From NCBI GenBank assembly GCA_041476285.1, contig JBGOTD010000053.1, forward strand, positions 1 through 5,133: a DNA stretch of 5,133 nt. Direction: 5' to 3'. This document shows positions 1 through 4,688 of this stretch, one piece after another. Each line of letters begins with the position of its first letter. Position 1 is the stretch's first letter. The notes beneath the pieces were generated by a model that did no database searches, was not told where the DNA came from, and saw only the letters and a list, made by a program, of their open reading frames with translations. This DNA comes from UBA12276 sp041476285. Its GTDB lineage: Archaea; Micrarchaeota; Micrarchaeia; Micrarchaeales; Micrarchaeaceae. Made by a program: the position numbers and the translations under genes.

Positions 1-41
1 ATATGACATCAATGCCATAATCTATATCTTTTACTCTTTCT

Positions 42-55
42 ATATGTTCAAAATG
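42..55 (+). repeat. 14-bp direct repeat, copy 1
   Basis: The 14-mer ATATGTTCAAAATG occurs here and again, exactly, at 625-638. The two copies bracket the small secreted-protein gene at 135-617. The bases beyond each copy differ, so the identity is confined to about 14 bp. It could be a short insertion-site duplication, a shared regulatory motif, or chance in AT-rich DNA. No integrase or transposase lies between the copies. Confidence 0.45.
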
Positions 56-58
56 GGG

Positions 59-118
59 GCTTACACATTTTCCTAAAACCACTACAAACTATAATAATAA
101 AAATGTGTGGTTGTAAGC
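59..118. repeat. imperfect inverted repeat spanning the promoter of the 135-617 gene
   Basis: Bases 63-71 (ACACATTTT) are the exact reverse complement of 100-108. The flanking GCTT at 59-62 can pair with AAGC at 115-118 if 109-114 bulge out. A competing pairing is ACCAC (78-82) with GTGGT (107-111). The putative TATA box at about 88-100 sits in the loop. There is no oligo-T tract after the downstream arm, so a terminator is less likely than an operator-like site or a fortuitous hairpin. Confidence 0.35.
88..100 (+). promoter_or_regulatory. putative archaeal TATA box for the 135-617 gene
   Basis: The AT-only stretch around ACTATAATAATAA lies in otherwise mixed sequence. Its centre, near 93, would place transcription start at about 118-121 if the usual archaeal spacing of about 26 nt applies. 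That leaves a leader of about 15 nt before the GTG at 135. The assignment rests on composition and spacing only. Confidence 0.4.
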
Positions 119-134
119 TACATCTAGGGATGTC

Positions 135-617
135 GTGGCGGGGCAAGCTTTGATAGCAGCAGCGATACTAGTAGCAGCAGTCATAATCGTAGTTGGTTAT
201 GGCTACTTCAATTCCAACCCGTCCATATTAGCGACTACTTCAACTTCCACCACATCCACAACGAGCATTTATGCTTATTTAAATGCGTCAAAGCCAACAG
301 ATGTTTCAGCTTCTTGTACATTTATTAATTATAGCAAAACATACCAATTGGTAACTATCCATTGCAGTGCAAAGGGGGATAAGTACACGACCGGATGGAA
401 TTTTACAGAGTCCAGTACTGGAGCCTATGCCTTAACAAATGACTCCTCCTTTTCTAATAGAACTTTTTTCATTTATCCAGACCAATCAACTCCAAATATC
501 GCAATTTTTCTTACAGTTGATGAAGGTCAGCACGGGGCGTACGTAGCCAAGTCATACTGTATAGCCGCGTATGAGTATAGGTTAATTAACAACAACTTCC
601 TGTCAATTAATTGTTAG
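135..617 (+). CDS. small membrane-anchored or pilin-like secreted protein (160 aa)
   Basis: I do not recognise a family. The N-terminus (MAGQALIAAAILVAA, hydrophobic to about residue 20) looks like a signal anchor or the helical core of a type IV pilin-like signal. It is followed by a Ser/Thr-rich linker at about 35-45 and a polar exported domain. That domain carries five N-glycosylation sequons (N50, N65, N89, N102, N108) and four cysteines (61, 77, 142 and the terminal residue 160), enough for two disulfides. These traits suggest an extracellular protein held at the membrane. The start is a GTG; an in-frame TAA at 114-116 rules out a longer form, and only a weak purine run (126-130) precedes it. 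An ATG at 130 is in another frame and stops after seven codons. One extra G in the run at 140-143 would join it to this frame and give an N-terminus MSWRGQAL, closer to a class III prepilin signal. By eye, codon use is more AT-ending than in the 3332-4688 genes. The gene is probably real; its function is unknown. Confidence 0.7.
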   Translation: MAGQALIAAAILVAAVIIVVGYGYFNSNPSILATTSTSTTSTTSIYAYLNASKPTDVSASCTFINYSKTYQLVTIHCSAKGDKYTTGWNFTESSTGAYALTNDSSFSNRTFFIYPDQSTPNIAIFLTVDEGQHGAYVAKSYCIAAYEYRLINNNFLSINC

Positions 618-624
618 CTAGACG

Positions 625-638
625 ATATGTTCAAAATG
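625..638 (+). repeat. 14-bp direct repeat, copy 2
   Basis: Exact second copy of ATATGTTCAAAATG (first at 42-55). It lies between the stop codon of the secreted-protein gene and the 3' end of the tRNA-Glu gene, about 30 bp from the tRNA. The rest of 618-668 shows no gene and no convincing terminator hairpin. Confidence 0.45.
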
Positions 639-668
639 TCCGTTCTGTATATAACCCCCTACGTCTTA

Positions 669-743
669 TGCTCCCATCGGGATTTGAACCCGAGTTCCTG
701 GGTTGAAAGCCCAGTGTCCTTGGCCGAGCTGGACGATAGGAGC
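669..743 (-). tRNA. tRNA-Glu (anticodon UUC)
   Basis: On the minus strand the 75 nt fold into a full cloverleaf. The acceptor stem is GCTCCTA with TGGGAGC, including one T-G wobble at 6-67, and the discriminator is A. The D stem is GTCC/GGAC with an 11-nt loop containing GG. The anticodon stem is CTGGG/CCCAG with loop CTTTCAA, which places anticodon TTC at 705-707. The variable loop has 4 nt. The T stem is TCGGG/CCCGA with loop TTCAAAT. It decodes GAA, and GAG by wobble. CCA is not encoded, so it must be added after transcription, and there is no intron. It is transcribed away from dcd, from an AT-rich box at 762-770. Confidence 0.97.
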
Positions 744-761
744 ACAAATTTGATTTATGGG

Positions 762-770
762 TATTTATAT
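762..770 (-). promoter_or_regulatory. TATA box for tRNA-Glu, possibly shared with dcd
   Basis: The minus strand reads ATATAAATA here, centred about 23 nt upstream of the first tRNA base (743). This is close to the normal archaeal TATA-to-start distance. Read on the plus strand (TATTTATAT), the same box would start transcription near 793, giving dcd a leader of about 14 nt, so it may act in both directions. Confidence 0.55.
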
Positions 771-779
771 TAACCTTTT

Positions 780-806
780 CCTATAAACTTATATAAAGGG
801 GGTTGA
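780..806 (+). promoter_or_regulatory. dcd upstream region: TATA-like elements and G-rich ribosome-binding site
   Basis: CTATAAAC (781-788) and TATATAAAG (790-798) are further TATA-like elements, but standard spacing from either puts the start at or inside the coding region. A run of five Gs at 798-802, four bases before the ATG, followed by TTGA, resembles a Shine-Dalgarno site. It would be used only if transcription starts from the box near 762-770. The alternative is a leaderless message from the 781-788 box. Confidence 0.4.
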
Positions 807-1352
807 ATGATACTTTCAGACTTCGACTTAATGAACTATTTGAACAGCAAAAGATTAAAGATCGAACCTTTTTCTAGAGAAATTGTTAGGGAAAATGGGA
901 TAGATTTCAGGCTTGCGGACGAGATAGCATACCATAGGAAGGATCTAGGGGACGACTTTGTAATGGATCCATCAAATAAAGATATGATAGAACGAGCATA
1001 TGACATAAGAAAAGCCCAAAAGGAGCTTGTAATCGGATCACATGAACAGGTTTTGCTCTCAACAGTCGAGCATGTTGATCTTCCTGATGATCTGGTAGGT
1101 ATAGTTGAGCTAAGGAGCACCTGGGCAAGGCACGGCCTCTCGATGCCTCCAACAATAATTGATGCGGGATTCAACGGGACTGTAACGCTTGAGGTAATAA
1201 ACAACGCACCATATAAAATAGCACTTAAGCCGAATACGCGGTTCGCCCACATAATCTTCATCAAGGCAACCAATAGCGTTGAAAGCAGCTATTCAAAAGG
1301 TTCTTATTCCGGTCAGTCTGGCGTGAAACTGCCAAAAGTTATAAGCGAATAA
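807..1352 (+). CDS. dcd: dCTP deaminase
   Basis: Deaminates dCTP to dUTP and ammonia in the cytoplasm, supplying the dUMP route to dTTP. The 181-aa protein has the usual family length. It starts with the characteristic MILSD and carries the RENGIDFRL segment (28-36) of the beta-barrel core. The nucleotide-binding and catalytic signature RSTWARHGL is at 103-111. It is followed by PPTIIDAGFNG (114-124) and TLE (127-129), whose Glu129 matches the catalytic general-base glutamate of Dcd. The C-terminal GQSGVKLPK (169-177) corresponds to the lid that closes over the triphosphate. By recall, the pattern (ARxGL, PPT, DAGF, C-terminal LPK) matches Sulfolobus-type archaeal Dcd better than the E. coli enzyme. 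Whether it also has dUTPase activity, like the Methanocaldococcus DCD-DUT, cannot be told by eye. Its stop codon directly abuts the stop of the convergent sua5 gene. Confidence 0.93.
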   Translation: MILSDFDLMNYLNSKRLKIEPFSREIVRENGIDFRLADEIAYHRKDLGDDFVMDPSNKDMIERAYDIRKAQKELVIGSHEQVLLSTVEHVDLPDDLVGIVELRSTWARHGLSMPPTIIDAGFNGTVTLEVINNAPYKIALKPNTRFAHIIFIKATNSVESSYSKGSYSGQSGVKLPKVISE

Positions 1353-2417
1353 TCAGAAAAGTTTCTTAAGTTTCTCAATTGAGTCTACTGGCTCAATTGC
1401 GGATGCCTTTATTATCCGGTTCATAAGCGCAAGGCCTATTCCTCTTTCCGGAAATGTCTGCACAAGCGCAAAATCCGCCTCTAATTTGTCTATTCTTCTG
1501 AACGAGTCAAAGATATTCTTTGATATCTCATAAAGATTGGACTCGCTGCCCAAACGCATTATCTTTATATTTGCACCATCATTCAGCCTGTCTGCCATTT
1601 CGTTGCTGCACAGCACTACAAATTTCTTATTTTTTGGTATGAAATCTGCTGCCTTCATGAGAATATCATTTGTTTTTACTACAATAAGTTTCTTTTCCGG
1701 TGCGTAATGCCTGTATTTCATCCCCGGTGCTATTGCCTTTTCCGATGCACCAATCTCTTTGTTTATCGATTCCGGGATTTTTATTTTTCCAAGATATTTC
1801 TCCAACTCCTCTACGGTAAATGCTCCAGGCCTGAGAAGCACATACGGTTTTACCGACGTGTCTATTATCGTAGACTCCAGCCCGAAAGCAGCCTCTCCGC
1901 CATCTATTATCAAATCCACTTTTCCATCAAGGTCTTTTATGACGTGCTCTGCCTTTGTTGCGCTAGGTTTTTTTGAGATGTTTGCGCTAGGTGCCGCTAT
2001 CGGCGTTTCGCTTTGGTCTATAAGCCTCAGTGCTATGGGGTGCGCAGGCATCCTTACTGCAACGGTATCAAGTCCGGCACTTACCTCATTAGGTATATCC
2101 TTTGCCTTCTTGAGTATGAATGTAACCGGACCCGGCCACAATATCTTTGCTGCCTCAATTAGATTCTGCGGAACATTTACTGCTACTTTACTAAGTTGCT
2201 CCTGCTTTGAGATGTGTACAATTAGCGGATTGTCTATGGGCCTTCCTTTTATTCTGAATATGTTACTACATGCTTCAGCATTGAATGCGTCGGCTCCTAT
2301 TCCATATACTGTCTCTGTTGGAAATGCAACTGTTCCTCCATTTTTTATTACTGCCGCTGCCTCCCTTATCATTTCGGCTTGCGGATTTATGGGATTTATT
2401 CTAAGTATTTTTGTCAT
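1353..2417 (-). CDS. sua5: L-threonylcarbamoyladenylate synthase (Sua5/YrdC family)
   Basis: Makes threonylcarbamoyl-AMP from threonine, bicarbonate and ATP. This is the first step of the t6A37 modification of ANN-decoding tRNAs, and the product is passed to the Kae1/KEOPS complex. The 354-aa protein has the two-domain Sua5 layout rather than YrdC alone. The YrdC domain (about 15-205) shows FPTETVYG (32-39), KGRP (57-60), NPL (63-65), WPGPVTF (94-100), the SAN motif (144-146) and ESTI (181-184). The interdomain linker PGMKYRHYAP (231-240) is diagnostic of Sua5 and closes over the active site. The C-terminal Sua5 domain ends with GIGLALMNRIIKASA (326-340), typical of the family. The ATG start fits the family N-terminus, and no Shine-Dalgarno site is visible. 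It lies 24 nt downstream of the IspE-like gene on the same strand, so co-transcription from the promoter near 3303 is likely. No key motif is missing. Confidence 0.94.
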   Translation of the reverse strand: MTKILRINPINPQAEMIREAAAVIKNGGTVAFPTETVYGIGADAFNAEACSNIFRIKGRPIDNPLIVHISKQEQLSKVAVNVPQNLIEAAKILWPGPVTFILKKAKDIPNEVSAGLDTVAVRMPAHPIALRLIDQSETPIAAPSANISKKPSATKAEHVIKDLDGKVDLIIDGGEAAFGLESTIIDTSVKPYVLLRPGAFTVEELEKYLGKIKIPESINKEIGASEKAIAPGMKYRHYAPEKKLIVVKTNDILMKAADFIPKNKKFVVLCSNEMADRLNDGANIKIMRLGSESNLYEISKNIFDSFRRIDKLEADFALVQTFPERGIGLALMNRIIKASAIEPVDSIEKLKKLF

Positions 2418-2441
2418 AAAAATCGAACAAAACGTGTTGCA

Positions 2442-3221
2442 TCAGCCAAATGCCTCAATTGCCCTTGTGATGAAGATATCCCCATTTAACCAGGATATTT
2501 TTCCACTTGTAATCTCACATTCTTTATACGTAGCATATCCTGCAAATACTGTTGGTCCCTTTCCGGTCACGCCGTTTTCTACCGAATCCTTTTTCATTAC
2601 TGATAAGAGTTTGCTTGTATCTGGACACAGATCCAATGCAAGCTGTGTGAAGCTCTTTCCCGTATCGTCATGAAGTTTGTACATATCTTCGGTAAGCAAT
2701 CTTTTATGCGGCCTTGCTATAAGATAATACAAATCGGGAACGTTTGCTGGCTCTATCTTGTGCGCCGTTCCTCCCTCCACAATTGCCCTTCCTCCACGAA
2801 GAAGGAATGCCACATCATTCCCGACCCTTTGCGCAACTCTCTCAAGTCCTTGTAAATCCATTTGGAGATCAAATGCACAGTTGGCAAGCCTTAATACCGC
2901 CGCCGCATCGGAACTGCCTCCACCCATACCTGCAGCTATCGGTATAACCTTTTGTAGTATTATTCTTGAGGGCAACTTCCTACCCGCCTCTTTTGAAAGT
3001 TCGTCAAGAGCTTTGGATATTATGTTGTTGTCTACAAAACAGCCCTCCAATCCGATGTTTTCTGTTCTCACCCTTTCCAGTGTAATATGATCGTAAAGCG
3101 AAACTGCCTGCATTATGCTTGATATCTTGTGGATGCCGTCATGCTCTTTGTCGCCTATTGTTAGGGTTATATTGAGCTTTGCCGGCGCAAATGTGCTGTA
3201 CGCATCATCGCCCAATCTCAT
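2442..3221 (-). CDS. ispE: IspE-family GHMP kinase (4-diphosphocytidyl-2-C-methyl-D-erythritol kinase-like)
   Basis: IspE phosphorylates the 2-hydroxyl of CDP-methylerythritol using ATP, in the MEP isoprenoid pathway. Counting from the Met at 3221 (259 aa), the IspE signatures appear in order. APAKLN (12-17) contains the catalytic Lys15. DGIH (28-31) lies in the nucleoside pocket. PIAAGMGGGSSDAAA (94-108) is the ATP loop in its IspE form. GNDVAFLLRGG (134-144) contains Asp136, the predicted catalytic base. LLTEDMYK (175-182) is the second side of the cytidine pocket, and TGKGPTVFA (219-227) is GHMP motif 3. The usual DGYH tyrosine is Ile30 here, so the substrate may differ. The reading frame extends to a GTG at 3284 (280 aa). 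I prefer 3221 because IspE proteins normally reach PAKLN within about 15 residues, and because the likely TATA box at 3298-3308 puts transcription start near 3277, downstream of that GTG. A GGGAGG at about 3243-3249 is too far upstream to serve the ATG. It probably forms an operon with sua5. Family is secure; substrate is not. Confidence 0.85.
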   Translation of the reverse strand: MRLGDDAYSTFAPAKLNITLTIGDKEHDGIHKISSIMQAVSLYDHITLERVRTENIGLEGCFVDNNIISKALDELSKEAGRKLPSRIILQKVIPIAAGMGGGSSDAAAVLRLANCAFDLQMDLQGLERVAQRVGNDVAFLLRGGRAIVEGGTAHKIEPANVPDLYYLIARPHKRLLTEDMYKLHDDTGKSFTQLALDLCPDTSKLLSVMKKDSVENGVTGKGPTVFAGYATYKECEITSGKISWLNGDIFITRAIEAFG

Positions 3222-3295
3222 TATGCTCGTATAACTATAGCTACCTCCCTGCCTGCGTTTACGGTCCGTTAGCAATTTTATCACTCATAATACTC

Positions 3296-3309
3296 TTTTT
3301 ATATATTTA
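3296..3309. promoter_or_regulatory. shared divergent TATA element (IspE-like/sua5 and PH-domain genes)
   Basis: TTTTTATATATTTA is nearly symmetrical. On the plus strand its centre (about 3302) predicts a start at about 3329, which would make the PH-domain mRNA (ATG 3332) leaderless. On the minus strand it predicts a start at about 3277, giving the kinase ATG at 3221 a leader of about 55 nt. It is the only strong TATA-like element in the 110-bp divergent gap. Confidence 0.55.
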
Positions 3310-3331
3310 CAGTTAAAATACTTATGTTTAC

Positions 3332-3883
3332 ATGAGGGTAGATCCAGACGAGCTTCACATTGTAAGGAAGGTCCTATGGCCTGACGAGGAGGTCGAAGGT
3401 ACAATCAAGCAGCGAAGAATAGGACCAGGTGCAGACCTAATCAATCCTACTACTGTAGTCGTGACCGACAAGCGGCTTATCATAATAAACAGGGCAACAC
3501 TTGGCTTGCGGCAGGACTACGAGGTAATACCCTACACTGCAATAGCAAGCGTAAGGCTTGAGCACGGCATAGTCTCATCTTCGGTGTTCATAAGAGTGCA
3601 GGGCTTCAGCACGGAGCGCGGATTGTTAAAGAAGGGTGATCAGGAGGGTGAAATAGACGGCCTTAGAAACAAGGACGCTGTAGAGCTTTCAGACTATATT
3701 AACAAGAAGCTTGAGACAAGGTTTGATGCACAGGCAGAACTTGAGAAAGAGGCAGAGACAAAGGCGCAGCACATAGACAGCGGCGTAGGCTCATACATAT
3801 ACTGCAACAACTGCGGCACAAAGAATAAATCATCAGCAAAATTCTGCAGCAAATGCGGCGCATCGCTTGCGGGCACAGGCTAA
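3332..3883 (+). CDS. PH-like domain protein with C-terminal zinc ribbon
   Basis: The 183-aa protein has two recognisable parts. Residues about 10-127 resemble the small prokaryotic PH-fold families (bPH/YokE/SHOCT-associated). There is a WPDEEVEG entry, then the strand pair TVVVTDKRLIIIN (41-53), then EVIPYTAIASVRLEHG (64-79), typical of the segment 'x-I-P-Y-x-x-I-x-x-V', then a helix DAVELSDYINKKL (115-127) closing the fold. A charged, Glu/Ala-rich helical linker (about 130-148) leads to a zinc ribbon with C158-x2-C161 and C172-x2-C175, ten residues apart. No membrane segment or signal is present, so it should be cytoplasmic. In these families the PH fold is generally thought to mediate protein or membrane binding; the specific role here is unknown. 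The ATG is probably the first codon of a leaderless transcript. By eye, codon use is more GC-ending than in the gene at 135. Confidence 0.75.
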   Translation: MRVDPDELHIVRKVLWPDEEVEGTIKQRRIGPGADLINPTTVVVTDKRLIIINRATLGLRQDYEVIPYTAIASVRLEHGIVSSSVFIRVQGFSTERGLLKKGDQEGEIDGLRNKDAVELSDYINKKLETRFDAQAELEKEAETKAQHIDSGVGSYIYCNNCGTKNKSSAKFCSKCGASLAGTG

Positions 3884-3898
3884 AACCGGAACATTACA

Positions 3899-3912
3899 CA
3901 AGATTTATTAAT
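3899..3912 (+). promoter_or_regulatory. putative TATA box for the SIMPL gene
   Basis: The AT-rich AGATTTATTAAT is centred near 3906. With 26-nt spacing it would start transcription at about 3932, seven bases before the ATG at 3939. The 55-bp gap also holds a short tandem GACAATT/GACAATC (3913-3926). No terminator for the preceding gene is evident. Confidence 0.45.
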
Positions 3913-3938
3913 GACAATTGACAATCCATATTGATTGA

Positions 3939-4688
3939 ATGAAGAATGAACCTCTTGTTTACGTGATAATCATACTCGCCCTTGTGGCGTTCTCGTCAAT
4001 TATTGCATTGAGCTTTATGGCAAACGGCAACAAGCTGTCAAGCACCACAGTGCCTCAGGGCAGCAGCACGCTGATGATAACTGCTACTGGCACATCATAC
4101 AATGCATCGTCCCAGGCTGATCTTTATCTGACCATGAACGGAACCGGCGCAACAAACCAGGAGGCTGTGCATAACATATCCGCAACCCTTAATGCATTCA
4201 ACAGTACCGTATCCCCATATGTTAACGGCAACCTTACGAGAATAACTACAAATTACTTCAACGTTTACAAGATCTACAACAAGACAGGCTATCAGGCAAC
4301 CGAGAGCCTTACAGTTAGAATACCAAACATCCACAATGTAAGCGGAGCAATAGGCGCGCTTTCTGACATACCAAACATCTACGTTTCTGATGCAAATCCT
4401 GTACTGTCTGATTCGCAGATCAGCACAATGCGCATAACAGCACTCTCGCTTGCACTTGCAAACGCCACCGCACAGGCGCAAACCCTCATAGGGAGAAACA
4501 ACACTATCTACAATACGAACATAAGCGTGAACAGCTATTACATCTACCCGCGCTATTACAGCCTTAGTTCTACTGCTGGAGGCGGTGCAATAAATGGCAA
4601 CACATCCATACCAACCCAATTCTACGGCGGCACAAACAAGGTAACTGAAAGCATAACCGTAGTATTCGTATATGGAAGAAAGAAGTAG
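3939..4688 (+). CDS. membrane-anchored SIMPL (DUF541) domain surface protein
   Basis: The 249-aa protein has one N-terminal membrane segment (about 6-27, after a short MKNEP start) and an exported SIMPL/DUF541 domain. Visible landmarks are the opening strand LMITATGTSYNASSQADLYL (45-64), the 'TGYQATESLTVRI' segment (116-128, equivalent to the family's GYrasnsvtv), a segment before helix 2 reading 'ANPVLSDSQISTMRITALSLALANATAQAQTL' (152-183), and a closing strand VTESITVVFVYG (235-246). There are eleven N-glycosylation sequons (N55, 67, 79, 88, 98, 114, 133, 175, 187, 194, 221) and no cysteine, consistent with a glycosylated extracellular domain. SIMPL proteins are periplasmic or surface proteins in bacteria and archaea with no firmly assigned general function. 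The alanine-rich helix (about 160-183) carries fewer lysines than bacterial relatives. The stop codon touches the stop of the gene on the other strand at 4689. Confidence 0.8.
   Translation: MKNEPLVYVIIILALVAFSSIIALSFMANGNKLSSTTVPQGSSTLMITATGTSYNASSQADLYLTMNGTGATNQEAVHNISATLNAFNSTVSPYVNGNLTRITTNYFNVYKIYNKTGYQATESLTVRIPNIHNVSGAIGALSDIPNIYVSDANPVLSDSQISTMRITALSLALANATAQAQTLIGRNNTIYNTNISVNSYYIYPRYYSLSSTAGGGAINGNTSIPTQFYGGTNKVTESITVVFVYGRKK

Noticed and set aside
1..134. Partial copy of the tRNA-Glu 3' end that would mark an integrated element
   Set aside because: No match to the T-arm or acceptor sequence of the tRNA was found in this stretch.
600..668. Terminator for the 135-617 gene or for tRNA-Glu
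   Set aside because: No stable hairpin followed by oligo-T on either strand; only short scattered T runs are present.
836..1273. Minus-strand open frame opposite dcd
   Set aside because: Entirely antisense to dcd, whose motifs are intact; no family resemblance and no promoter.
2466..2475. GTGATGA resembling a C box of an archaeal C/D sRNA
   Set aside because: No D box (CTGA) at a suitable distance and no C'/D' pair; it lies within the IspE-like coding region on the opposite strand.
1759..2673. Long plus-strand open frame (304 codons) opposite sua5 and the IspE-like gene
   Set aside because: It lies antisense to two genes with strong family motifs, spans their intergenic gap, and its translation is low-complexity hydrophobic/Ser-rich sequence typical of a shadow frame.
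4095..4619. Minus-strand frame rich in Cys, Val and Tyr opposite the SIMPL gene
   Set aside because: The composition is a by-product of the reverse complement of the SIMPL coding sequence, which has a clear domain and membrane segment.
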